Part shown: positions 34,255 through 42,170 of the stretch, one piece after another | Position numbering within the stretch: the stretch's first letter is position 1 | Layout of the letters: every line of letters starts with the position of its first letter | Source of the DNA: Polymorphospora lycopeni | GTDB lineage: Bacteria > Actinomycetota > Actinomycetes > Mycobacteriales > Micromonosporaceae | NCBI RefSeq assembly: GCF_042237075.1 | Contig: NZ_JBCGDC010000005.1 | Coordinates: 60,385-124,384 of the forward strand | Reading direction: 5' to 3' | DNA: 64,000 bases | Position numbers and translations under genes: made by a program | Notes under the pieces: model-generated | What the model saw: only the letters and a program-made list of their open reading frames with translations | What the model was told of the DNA's origin: nothing | Databases searched by the model: none

Positions 34255-34294
34255 ACGACGAAGCCCCGGGGCGGTCGCCCCGGGGCTTCGTCGT
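34255..34294 (-). terminator. Attenuator hairpin between the Thr leader peptide and thrS
   Basis: Nineteen-base perfect arms (34255-34273 and 34276-34294) around a 2-base centre, located 12 bases past the leader stop codon and 44 bases before the thrS ATG. The arms contain GCCCCGGGGC, which can also pair with the CCGGGGAACCCCGG palindrome inside the leader coding region (34320-34333). An alternative structure, set by ribosome position, is therefore possible. Confidence 0.75.
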
Positions 34295-34306
34295 CGACTG
34301 GTTACG

Positions 34307-34363
34307 TCAGCGCGTCGCGCCGGGGTTCCCCGGCGTCGTCGTCAGCACTGCCGCATTACGCAT
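34307..34363 (-). CDS. Threonine-rich leader peptide of thrS
   Basis: Eighteen codons encode MRNAAVLTTTPGNPGATR followed by TGA. Three consecutive ACG threonine codons (34334-34342) and a fourth near the end lie immediately before a strong hairpin. This is the arrangement of classical ribosome-mediated attenuation: stalling at Thr codons when charged tRNA(Thr) is scarce would prevent the terminator and allow thrS transcription. The ribosome site (TAGG, about 9 bases upstream) is weak. The reading is inferred from sequence, but Thr codons exactly matching the downstream synthetase are unlikely to be chance. Confidence 0.7.
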   Translation of the reverse strand: MRNAAVLTTTPGNPGATR

Positions 34364-34406
34364 GCCGCACAGCCTAGCTCTCGCGTGCCCCGCGCCGCCA
34401 CCCGTT

Positions 34407-34476
34407 CCTGATCACCGTGATCAGGGAGTTTGCACCCCGACACGCCGACGACACGCCCGTCCAGGTCCCTGATCAC
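34407..34476. promoter_or_regulatory. Palindrome and half-site upstream of the thrS leader
   Basis: CCTGATCAC-C-GTGATCAGG (34407-34425) is a perfect 9-bp palindrome 44 bases upstream of the leader ATG. The half-site CCTGATCAC recurs at 34468-34476. It could be an operator in the thrS promoter, or a terminator or REP-like sequence after the transglutaminase gene. Confidence 0.35.
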
Positions 34477-34491
34477 GCGGATCTTGGAGGG

Positions 34492-35355
34492 CTAGCGGAG
34501 GCGGGTCAGGGAGACTTCCACGCCCTGACCGGTGTTCGGAGGGCCGGAATAGACGCCCTTCAGCGGGGGGACGTCGGCGTACTCGCGGCCGCGGCCGACG
34601 ACGACGTGGCGCTCGCCGACCGGTACGCCGTTGGTCGGGTCGAAGGCCGTCCAGCGGCCCACCCACCACTCCACCCAGGCGTGGCTCTGGCCGACCACCG
34701 TCTCGCCGACCGCCGCCTCCGGGTTCGGGTGCAGGTAGCCGGAGACGTACCGGGCCGGGGTGCCCATCGCCCGCAGCAGCCCCACCACCAGGTGACTGAT
34801 GTCCTGGCAGACCCCCTTGCGCTGGCGCCAGGACTGCACCGCGTCGGTCTGCACCCCGGTCGCCCCGGCCTCGTACTTCATCTCGGCGCGGATCAGCTCG
34901 CAGAGCGCCATCGCCGCCGCGTGCGGGGTCGGATGGTCCGCCCGCACCGACTCGGCGAGTTCGGTCAGCTCCTCGTCGATCGCGGTACGCGGGGTCGGCA
35001 GCAGCAGTTCGTGCCACCGGTCCACGTTGGCCGGTGTCGCCAGCTCCTCCCAGCCGACCCCGCCGGTGCTCGGCAGCAGGTCGCCGGCGGGCAGCGTCTC
35101 GACCGTGGCGGTGGCGGTCACCTGCAACGACTCGTGCGCGCTGTGCACGTCGAACGCGGTGACGATGGTGCCCCAGTAGTCCTCGTAGCGGTAGGTCCGG
35201 GCCGTCGGCCACACCTCCACCCGCGCGTCCAGCACCGCCTGGCGGGTCTCGTTGCGCGGCGACATCCGGGCCTCGTTGTACGACGAGTCGACCTTGCCGG
35301 CGTAGGTGAACCCGGTCCGGTGCTGGATCTTCAACCGCCAACTGCTGACCGTCAC
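34492..35355 (-). CDS. Transglutaminase family protein (bacterial N-terminal beta type)
   Basis: Protein of 287 residues. The N-terminal bacterial transglutaminase domain (WRLKIQHRTGFTYAGKVDSSYNEARMSP, quoted as LKIQHRTGFTYAGKV) precedes a papain-like core with the triad Cys in KGVCQDISHL, His in GQSHAWVEWW and Asp in AFDPTNG. This subfamily is nearly always encoded with an alpha-E protein and a circularly permuted ATP-grasp protein, as here. The chemistry (protease, amidase or crosslinker) is not established. The GTG at 35355 follows CGGAGGT, 46 bases after the alpha-E stop, so it is the third gene of the operon. Confidence 0.88.
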   Translation of the reverse strand: MTVSSWRLKIQHRTGFTYAGKVDSSYNEARMSPRNETRQAVLDARVEVWPTARTYRYEDYWGTIVTAFDVHSAHESLQVTATATVETLPAGDLLPSTGGVGWEELATPANVDRWHELLLPTPRTAIDEELTELAESVRADHPTPHAAAMALCELIRAEMKYEAGATGVQTDAVQSWRQRKGVCQDISHLVVGLLRAMGTPARYVSGYLHPNPEAAVGETVVGQSHAWVEWWVGRWTAFDPTNGVPVGERHVVVGRGREYADVPPLKGVYSGPPNTGQGVEVSLTRLR

Positions 35356-35401
35356 GCGTCGTACCTCCGTTGCCGACCGGCGGATCGGGGACCGGGACTC
35401 G

Positions 35402-36340
35402 TCATGCCACGGCCTCGGAAACCCAGGAGACCGCCGACGTCTGCCGGAAGTAGCGGCGGGACACCGCGTCGTTGATCTGCGAGCAGGTTCCCTCCAGGCT
35501 GGCCAGTACGCCACCCAGGTCGGTCATCAGCTCGTCGGCGCCGCGGAACTCCAGGCCGGTCCGGGCCCGGCCGACGATGCGCTGCACGTCGGTGGCGACC
35601 CCGGCCCGCCCCGGGTCGGGTTCCAGTTCGGACAGGCACGCCTCGGCGCGCGACAGCGCGGCGAAGACCGAGCGCGGGAAGAGCCGGTCGAGCAGCAGGA
35701 ACTCGGCGGCGTAGCGGTCGTCGAGCGAGCCACGGTAGGTGCGCAGGAACGTCTCCCACGCCCCGCAGGACCGCAGCAGGGTCAGCCAGGACGGGATGCT
35801 GCCGCCGGCGCGTACGTGGGTGGACAGCAGCCGGGCGGTCATGTCGACCCGTTCGACGCTGCGGCCCAGCACCAGGAAGTGCCAGCCCTCGTCGCGGCTC
35901 ATGGTGGCGTCGGTGAGACCGGCCATCACCGAGCAGCGTTCCCGGACCCAGCGGAAGAAGGCGTGCACGCCCTGCTGCTCGACCCGCCGCCGGGCGTCCG
36001 GCAGCCCGTGCCAGGTCGTGTTGAGGCACTCCCACATCTCCGACGACACCGTCTCGCGGGCGCCACGCGCGTTCTCCCGGGCCGCGGCCAGCGCCCCGAC
36101 CACCGAACTCGGGTTCTGCTCGTCGAGGCCGAGCAGCCCCACCACCCGGGCCGAGGTGACCGGCCCGTCGGCGCCGGCGACGCCCATGACGGCGAGCAGC
36201 GACCGGCAGGCGACCTCCTCGTCGACCCACGGGTCGGCGACCATCCGGTGCAGGTGTACGTCGAGGATGCGGGCGGTGTCCTCGGCCCGCTCCACGTAGC
36301 GGCCGATCCAGTAGAGCGACTCGGCGATCCGGCTCAGCAT
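35402..36340 (-). CDS. Alpha-E domain-containing protein
   Basis: All-helical cytoplasmic protein of 312 residues. It opens with the family signature LSRIAESLYWIGRYVERAEDTARI and later has HFLVLGRSVERVDMTARLL and AEFLLLDRLFPRSVFAAL (both quoted in short form). The family has conserved acidic and arginine residues and unknown activity, and is thought to act with the adjacent ATP-grasp protein. ATG at 36340 has a GGAGGAGG ribosome site and overlaps the ATP-grasp stop by 7 bases, so translation is coupled. It is the second gene of the three-gene operon. Confidence 0.88.
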   Translation of the reverse strand: MLSRIAESLYWIGRYVERAEDTARILDVHLHRMVADPWVDEEVACRSLLAVMGVAGADGPVTSARVVGLLGLDEQNPSSVVGALAAARENARGARETVSSEMWECLNTTWHGLPDARRRVEQQGVHAFFRWVRERCSVMAGLTDATMSRDEGWHFLVLGRSVERVDMTARLLSTHVRAGGSIPSWLTLLRSCGAWETFLRTYRGSLDDRYAAEFLLLDRLFPRSVFAALSRAEACLSELEPDPGRAGVATDVQRIVGRARTGLEFRGADELMTDLGGVLASLEGTCSQINDAVSRRYFRQTSAVSWVSEAVA

Positions 36341-37971
36341 CCGTCCTCCTCCCCGACCATTCGGGCGGCCCCTTCCCCGACCGTCCGGGCGGACTGCTGT
36401 TGCTGCTGTTGCTGGGCGACCGCCGGGCCGAGCCCCGGCCCGGGATCGGGGCTGCGCGGCGCGGGCACGCTGACCGGTTCCACCGGCTCCGGGATCGCGA
36501 CGAGGACCGGCGGGTCGTCGACCGGGGTGGCGGCCGACGCGGTGCCGGCGAGCACCCAGGTGTCCTTGGAGCCGCCGCCCTGGCTGGAGTTGACCACCAG
36601 CGCGCCCTCGGGCAGCGCGACCCGGGTGAGCCCGCCGGGCAGCACCCAGACCTTGTCGCCGTCGTTGACGGCGAACGGCCGCAGGTCGACGTGCCGGGCC
36701 CGCAGCCGGTTGCCGATCAGGGTGGGGACCATCGACAGGGCGACCTCGCGCTGGGCGATCCAGCCGCGCGGGTCGTGGCTGACCCGCGTACGGAGTTCGG
36801 CGAGCTGCGCGTCGGTGGCCTGCGAGCCGATGACGATGCCGGCACCGCCGGAGCCGTCGACCGGCTTGAGGACGAGCCGGTCGAGCCGGTCGAGGACGTA
36901 CCCGAGGACGTCGGGATCCTCCAGCCGGTAGGTCTCCACGTTGGGCAGGATCGCCTCCTCGCCCAGGTAGTACCGGATCAGGTCGGGCACGTACGTGTAG
37001 AGGAGCTTGTCGTCGGCGACGCCGTTGCCGACCGCGTTGGCGATGGTGACCCGGCCAGCGCGGGCGGCGTTGAGCAGCCCGGCGACGCCGAGCATCGAGT
37101 CGGCGCGGAAGTGCACCGGGTCCAGGAACTCGTCGTCGATGCGCCGGTAGATGACGTCGACCCGCTTCTCGCCGGCCGTGGTCCGCATGGCGACCTCGTT
37201 GCCGATGCAGACCAGGTCGCGCCCCTCGACGAGTTCGACGCCCATCTCGCGGGCGAGCAGGGCGTGTTCGAAGTAGGCGGAGTTGTGCACGCCGGGGGTG
37301 AGCACCACCACCGTGGGGTCGCCGACCCCGTTCGGCGCGGCCGCGCGCAGCGCCCGCAGCAACTGCGCCGGGTAGGACTCGACCGGCAGGATCCGGGTGG
37401 CGGCGAAGACCTCGGGCAGCACGTGGGCCATCGCCCGCCGGTTCTCCATCACGTAGCTGACCCCGGACGGGACCCGTACGTTGTCCTCCAGGACCCGGAA
37501 GGTGCCCTGCTCGTCCCGGATCAGGTCGACGCCGGCGACCTGGATGCGTACCCCGTTGGTGGGGTTGATGCCGGCCGCCTCGCGGTGGAAGTGCGCGCTG
37601 GTGACCACGATCCGGCGGGGTACGACGCCGTCGGCGAGCACCTGCCCGGCGCCGTAGATGTCGGCGAGGAACGCCTCCAGGGCGCGTACCCGCTGGGCGA
37701 CCCCGGCCTCGACGGTCCGCCACTGCTCGGCGGCGATGATGCGTGGCACGATGTCGAGCGGGAACGGCCGCTCGACGCCCTTGAGCGCGAAGGTGATGCC
37801 CTGGTCGAGGAAGGCGCGGGCCAGCACGTCGGCGCGGACGCCGAGTTCGGCGCTGGACAGCGGCTGGAGGGTGGCGTGCAGGGCCTCGTACGTCTCGCGC
37901 GGCAGGCCCGGATCGACGAACATCTCGTCCCAGCCCGGACCGAGGCGGTAGTCCTCGAACAGGTCAGCCAT
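36334..37971 (-). CDS. Circularly permuted type 2 ATP-grasp protein
   Basis: Protein of 545 residues. The core contains RVLEDNVRVPSGVSYVMENR (metal and ATP ligands), NAVGNGVADDKLLYTYVPDLI, and KPVDGSGGAGIVIG as the glycine-rich ATP loop, in the permuted order of this family. These are predicted amide ligases that may add amino acids or make short peptides together with alpha-E and transglutaminase partners; no substrate is known. The ATG at 37971 follows GGAAGGCGG. The C-terminal 60 residues are Pro/Gln-rich, with a run of glutamines. First gene of the operon. Confidence 0.9.
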   Translation of the reverse strand: MADLFEDYRLGPGWDEMFVDPGLPRETYEALHATLQPLSSAELGVRADVLARAFLDQGITFALKGVERPFPLDIVPRIIAAEQWRTVEAGVAQRVRALEAFLADIYGAGQVLADGVVPRRIVVTSAHFHREAAGINPTNGVRIQVAGVDLIRDEQGTFRVLEDNVRVPSGVSYVMENRRAMAHVLPEVFAATRILPVESYPAQLLRALRAAAPNGVGDPTVVVLTPGVHNSAYFEHALLAREMGVELVEGRDLVCIGNEVAMRTTAGEKRVDVIYRRIDDEFLDPVHFRADSMLGVAGLLNAARAGRVTIANAVGNGVADDKLLYTYVPDLIRYYLGEEAILPNVETYRLEDPDVLGYVLDRLDRLVLKPVDGSGGAGIVIGSQATDAQLAELRTRVSHDPRGWIAQREVALSMVPTLIGNRLRARHVDLRPFAVNDGDKVWVLPGGLTRVALPEGALVVNSSQGGGSKDTWVLAGTASAATPVDDPPVLVAIPEPVEPVSVPAPRSPDPGPGLGPAVAQQQQQQQSARTVGEGAARMVGEEDGC

Positions 37972-38304
37972 GGGCAACGCCGCCTTCCGCTCGCGACCGC
38001 GGTCCGCCATGCCCCCGTACCCCGCGTGGGTCGAACCTACGCCGGTCGCGTTGCGGGCGGGTAACACCGGACGGCCGGCGGTCACGTAGGCGGGTCGCGG
38101 ACACGGGACCTGTCCGCGACCCGCTGGCGGCCGGACCCGTCGCCGAACGGGGACCCGGAGGCCGACGGCCGCGCATCTCAAAGGTACGCCGGCCGATGGG
38201 CGTTCGGCGCACGCGCGGTCCGTCGCCGCTGTGCCGAGGTCGACACCTGGGCGCACGTCCGGCACCTGTCGCGTCCGGCCGCGTACCGTGACGGACGTCG
38301 TCAA

Positions 38305-39075
38305 GTGCCGGACACCGCCGGCTCTCCACCGCTGGCCGACCGCGCCGAGGTTACGTTGACCGAGTTGCTCACCGCGTCGCCCACCTGGGCCTATCTCGCG
38401 TTGCTCGGGCTGCTGGCCGTCGACGCCGTCGTACCCGTCGTACCGACCCAGGCGGTGATGATCACCGGCGGGGCGCTGACCGTCTACGGTCAGCTAGACC
38501 TGCGGCTGACCATCCTGGTCGGCGCGGCCGGTATGTTCGCCGGCGACCTGGCCTGTTACCTGCTCGGCCGGTGGACGCCGGCCGGTGCCCGGCTGCCCGC
38601 CCTGCGCCGGCCCCGCCAGGTCGCGCCCGCGGGCGCGGAACCACTCCCCGCCGGCACGCAGCCGCCGGACGGGGATACGGCCCCGCTGCTCGGTGCCGCC
38701 CGGCGGTGGGCCCGGGCCCGCCGCGCGGCGAGCCGCTTCGGTCGTGGGCTGCGCCGGCCCGGGCCACTGGTCATCCTGATCTGCCGGTTCGTCCCCGGCG
38801 GCCGGATGGCGGCGTGCTTCCACGCCGGTCGGGCACGCTATCCGGCCCGGCTCTTCGTGACGTACGACGCGGCGGCGGCGCTCGGCTGGGCGGCGTACGG
38901 CGGGTTCGTCGGCCACGTCGGCGGCTCGGCGCTCACCCAGTCGGCGTGGCGGCTGCTGGTGGTGGCGGCGCTGGCCGCGGTCGTCTTCGCCGGCGCCGGC
39001 TGGGCGCTGGCGCTCGCCGACCCGGCCGGCCGCCGGGCCGCCGCCGCTGCCGGGCCGGGCCGCCCGGGCCGGTGA
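38305..39075 (+). CDS. DedA/VTT family membrane protein
   Basis: Protein of 256 residues with the DedA pattern: a re-entrant hydrophobic segment (DAVVPVVPTQAVMITGGAL, where the family has E/D-x-P), GMFAGDLACYLLGRW, and the conserved ICRFVPGGRMAACFHAG with the functional Arg, then two helices. DedA proteins are lipid scramblases or flippases for phospholipid and undecaprenyl phosphate. A Pro/Arg-rich insert of about 45 residues between the two halves is unusually long. GTG at 38305. It is divergent from the ATP-grasp operon. Confidence 0.82.
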   Translation: MPDTAGSPPLADRAEVTLTELLTASPTWAYLALLGLLAVDAVVPVVPTQAVMITGGALTVYGQLDLRLTILVGAAGMFAGDLACYLLGRWTPAGARLPALRRPRQVAPAGAEPLPAGTQPPDGDTAPLLGAARRWARARRAASRFGRGLRRPGPLVILICRFVPGGRMAACFHAGRARYPARLFVTYDAAAALGWAAYGGFVGHVGGSALTQSAWRLLVVAALAAVVFAGAGWALALADPAGRRAAAAAGPGRPGR

Positions 39076-39117
39076 CGCCGCTGCCGCTGCTGGCCCGGCG
39101 CCGGGCCGGTGGCGCCG

Positions 39118-40521
39118 CTACTCCGGCTCGTGCAGCATCAGCTGAAGGGCCGCCTCGGTGATCGACCCGGACAGCGACGGATAGATCGTGATGGTCTGGG
39201 CGAGCTGGTTCACCGTCAGGTGGTTCTCCACCGCGATGGCGATGGGCAGGATCAGCTCGCTGGCCTTCGGCGCGACCACGACCCCGCCGATCACCTGGCC
39301 GCTGGCCGGCCGGCAGAAGAGCTTGACGAAGCCGTCCTGGAGGTCGGCCATCTTGGCCCGCGCGTTGCCGGCCAGCGGCAGCATCACCTGGCGGGCCGGG
39401 ACGCTGCCGGCGTCCGCCTCGTTCTGCGAGACGCCGACGGTCGCCAGCTCGGGATCGGTGAAGACGTTCGCCGGGACCGTCCGCAGCCGCAGCGGCTGGA
39501 CCGCCTCGCCCAGCGCGTGCCACATGGCGATCCGGCCCTGCATCGCGGCGACGCTGGCCAGCGGCAGCACTCCGGTGCAGTCGCCGGCCGCGTAGATGCC
39601 GGGCACGTTGGTCCGCGACACCCGGTCGACGGCGACGTAGCCGCCCGGCGCGACGTTGACGCCGTACTCGGTCAGGCCCAGGCCCTCGGTGTTGGGCACC
39701 GAGCCGACGGCCATCAGGGCGTGTGAGCCGTCGACCGTACGCCCGTCGGCCAACTCGACCCGCACCCCGTCGGCGGTACGGGTCACCCCGGCCGCCCGCG
39801 AGTTGTTGAGGATGGTCATGCCCCGGGACCGGAAGACCCGCTCGATGGCCATCGCGGCGTCGGCGTCCTCGTGCGGCATGACCCGGTCGCGGCTGGAGAC
39901 CAGCGTCACGTCGACGCCCATCGCGAGGTAGGCGCTGGCGAACTCGGCGCCGGTCACGCCGGAGCCGATGACGATGAGCCGCTCGGGCAGGGCCGGCAGG
40001 TCGTAGATCTGGCGCCAGGTGAGGATCCGTTCGCCGTCCGGTCGGGCCGACGGCAGCACGCGCGGGGTCGCGCCGGTCGCGATGAGCACGGTCGAGGCGT
40101 CGATCGAGTACGGGGCGTCACCGTGCGCGGGCGTCACCAACACCCGGTGGGTGTGACCGAGCGTGTCGTCGCCGAGCCGCGCCGTGCCGTGGACGAAGAT
40201 CACCCCGGCCTTGACGAGTTTGGCGTGGATGTCGCCGGACTGGGCCAGCGCGAGCCGCTTGACCCGCTCGTGCACGGCGAGGGCGTCGACGGTGACCGCC
40301 TCGAGCCCGTCGGAGTGCACCCCGAACTCCTCGGTGTCGCGATAGCCGGTCACCACGTCCGAACTGGCGATGAAGGTCTTCGAGGGGACGCAGTCGGAGA
40401 GCACGCAGGCGCCACCGGCGCCGTCGGCCTCGACCACCGTGACCTCGGCGTCGAGTTGGGCGGCGACCAGCGCCGCCTCGTAGCCGGCCGGCCCACCTCC
40501 GATGATCACGATACGGCTCAC
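39118..40521 (-). CDS. lpdA: LpdA-type NAD(P)H-quinone dehydrogenase (flavoprotein disulfide reductase family)
   Basis: Protein of 467 residues with FAD motif IIGGGPAGYEA, NAD motif IGSGVTGAEFASAYLAMG and AAGDCTGVLPLASVAAMQG. It is close in plan to mycobacterial LpdA (Rv3303c), which reduces quinones and not lipoamide. Unlike that protein it keeps a CX4C pair (Cys39-VLSD-Cys44) before VPSKT. The C-terminal catalytic His of true disulfide reductases is replaced (TIYPSLSGSITEA). So the flavin-proximal disulfide may form, but lipoamide chemistry is unlikely. ATG at 40521. Confidence 0.85.
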   Translation of the reverse strand: MSRIVIIGGGPAGYEAALVAAQLDAEVTVVEADGAGGACVLSDCVPSKTFIASSDVVTGYRDTEEFGVHSDGLEAVTVDALAVHERVKRLALAQSGDIHAKLVKAGVIFVHGTARLGDDTLGHTHRVLVTPAHGDAPYSIDASTVLIATGATPRVLPSARPDGERILTWRQIYDLPALPERLIVIGSGVTGAEFASAYLAMGVDVTLVSSRDRVMPHEDADAAMAIERVFRSRGMTILNNSRAAGVTRTADGVRVELADGRTVDGSHALMAVGSVPNTEGLGLTEYGVNVAPGGYVAVDRVSRTNVPGIYAAGDCTGVLPLASVAAMQGRIAMWHALGEAVQPLRLRTVPANVFTDPELATVGVSQNEADAGSVPARQVMLPLAGNARAKMADLQDGFVKLFCRPASGQVIGGVVVAPKASELILPIAIAVENHLTVNQLAQTITIYPSLSGSITEAALQLMLHEPE

Positions 40522-40649
40522 GACACTCGCCCTTCCCTAGTCACCCTCGGTATCCACGGCAACACCCGCCGCGACTTTCTTCCCTCGATCCGTGCCGACA
40601 CGCACAGTCGTATTCTCCACGACCGCCTCGCCGAGCTATCGTCATCGCC

Positions 40650-41105
40650 GTGCGTCATTACGCCGCGTACGGCTCAAACCTCGACCCCGCTCGGATGCGT
40701 GCCTACTGTCCGCATTCGCCAATGGTGGGCACCGGCTGGCTGGAAGGCTGGCGCCTCACCTTCGCCGGGGAGGGGGTGATCGGTTGGGAAGGTGCCGTCA
40801 CCACGGTCGTCGAGTCGCCCGGCGACCGCGTGTTCGTCGCCCTCTACGACGTACATCCCTGGGACGCTGCCCAGCTTGACGAGGTCGAAGGCGTCGTAGC
40901 CGGGACCTACCGCAAGCTACACGTACGGGTGGCCACCCTCGACGGCGAGGTCACCGCCTGGGTGTTCGTCTTCGACGGCTACGAGGGCGGCCTGCCGACC
41001 GCCTGGTACCTGTCGGAGATCGCCAACGCGGCGGAGAAGGCGGGCGCGCCGGACGACTACGTCGCCCAGCTGCGGACCCGGCCGACCCGCACCACGTCGC
41101 CCTAG
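40650..41105 (+). CDS. Gamma-glutamylcyclotransferase-like protein
   Basis: Protein of 151 residues of the GGCT/AIG2 fold. It begins RHYAAYGSNLDPARM, with the substrate-binding YGSNL, and has the acidic catalytic region DEVEGVVAGTYRKL, where the Glu acts as general base. Family members cyclise gamma-glutamyl amines or peptides to 5-oxoproline. The physiological substrate is unknown. GTG at 40650. A 12-base-loop terminator follows the stop and is shared with the convergent acetyltransferase gene. Confidence 0.85.
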   Translation: MRHYAAYGSNLDPARMRAYCPHSPMVGTGWLEGWRLTFAGEGVIGWEGAVTTVVESPGDRVFVALYDVHPWDAAQLDEVEGVVAGTYRKLHVRVATLDGEVTAWVFVFDGYEGGLPTAWYLSEIANAAEKAGAPDDYVAQLRTRPTRTTSP

Positions 41106-41116
41106 CCCGGTCCGCC

Positions 41117-41150
41117 CCCGGGTGCGGCGCCGAGGGGCACCGCACCCGGG
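41117..41150. terminator. Bidirectional terminator between convergent genes
   Basis: Eleven-base perfect arms (41117-41127 and 41140-41150), CCCGGGTGCGG against CCGCACCCGGG, with a 12-base loop. It lies between the gamma-glutamylcyclotransferase-like and GNAT genes. Confidence 0.75.
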
Positions 41151-41159
41151 CTGGCCAGG

Positions 41160-42137
41160 TCACCCGGCGGTCGCCTCGACGGTCCGTTCGAAGATGTCGG
41201 CCTCGTACGACGCGGTCATGCCGGCCGCGCGGTAGAGGCGGGCCGCCTCGGTCGGGTTGCTCAGGTCGACGCCGAGCCCGGCCCGCTCGCGCCCCTTGGC
41301 GGCGTAGCCGGCGAAGGCGTGCCCGAGCAGCGCCGCGCCGATGCCCCGCTTGCGGTGCTCGCGCAGCACGGCGAGGTAGCGCACCCAGCCCTCGTCGTCC
41401 TCGACACCCTGGTCGGACGATTGCAGGATGCCGGCGACCACGCCGTCGACGGTGGCGACGAACCACTCGTCGTAGGCGACGCTGCTCAGCGCGGCGATCC
41501 GCTCCCGCCAGTGCTCGTAGGTCATCGGGTCGTAGTCCGGGGTGTCCCGGAAGGCGGTGTCCAGCACCCGGTGGAAGGTCCGCATGTCGTCGTCGGAGGA
41601 CGGGTCCACCACCCGTACCTCCACCCCGGCGGGCGGCGCCGGCGGGGTCGTCGACACGCCGTCCAGCGGGCGGGACATCCGGGCGTACCGCTTCACGAAC
41701 CCGAAGCCGGCCGCCCGCAGGTCACCGGCCCAGCCGGTCTCGGTCGGAACGGCTCCGGCCCGGACGGTCATCCGGTCGAGCCCGAGTTCGGCCGCCTTCT
41801 CCGCGACCCGGGCGAGCTGCCGGGACAGCAGCACCGCCCGCGCCGGGACGCCGAGTTCGGGGTGTACGTAGACCTCGACGAACTCGCGGGTGGCCTGGTT
41901 GGGGTTGTCGAGATAGGCCCAGCCGACGACGGTCCCGTCGGGGTCGACGGCGACCAGCTGGTCGCGGGCGAGGTCGGTGTGCGGTGCCTCCAGCACCTCC
42001 CGGACCTCGTACTCGGGGAAATCGGGATAGCCGACGGCCGCGATGTCGCTGGCATGGGTCACCTTGAGCAGCGCCGGCACGTCGTCGATGGTGGGGGGCC
42101 GGGTCGACCAGCCGTCAGGAAGGATCACGCCTGGCAT
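41160..42137 (-). CDS. GNAT family N-acetyltransferase with two GNAT repeats
   Basis: Protein of 325 residues. An N-terminal GNAT-like half (VVGWAYLDNPNQATREFVEVYVHPEL) and a C-terminal half with the full acetyl-CoA loop (VRYLAVLREHRKRGIGAALLGHAF, of the R/Q-x-x-G-x-G/A type) give the tandem plan also seen in mycothiol synthase. Only the second half keeps the pyrophosphate-binding loop. It is not close enough to MshD to claim mycothiol synthesis. ATG at 42137. The acceptor is unknown. Confidence 0.85.
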   Translation of the reverse strand: MPGVILPDGWSTRPPTIDDVPALLKVTHASDIAAVGYPDFPEYEVREVLEAPHTDLARDQLVAVDPDGTVVGWAYLDNPNQATREFVEVYVHPELGVPARAVLLSRQLARVAEKAAELGLDRMTVRAGAVPTETGWAGDLRAAGFGFVKRYARMSRPLDGVSTTPPAPPAGVEVRVVDPSSDDDMRTFHRVLDTAFRDTPDYDPMTYEHWRERIAALSSVAYDEWFVATVDGVVAGILQSSDQGVEDDEGWVRYLAVLREHRKRGIGAALLGHAFAGYAAKGRERAGLGVDLSNPTEAARLYRAAGMTASYEADIFERTVEATAG

Positions 42138-42170
42138 TGAACCCGTGACGGGCCGCCCCGCGCCGTTGAA

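Noticed and set aside
34211..34400. T-box riboswitch upstream of thrS
   Set aside because: I see no T-box sequence with specifier loop and antiterminator bulge. The Thr-codon leader peptide with hairpin explains the region better.
36400..38064. Plus-strand open frames opposite the ATP-grasp and alpha-E genes
   Set aside because: Shadow frames rich in Val/Asp/Gly/His. The minus-strand operon has conserved family motifs and coupled starts.
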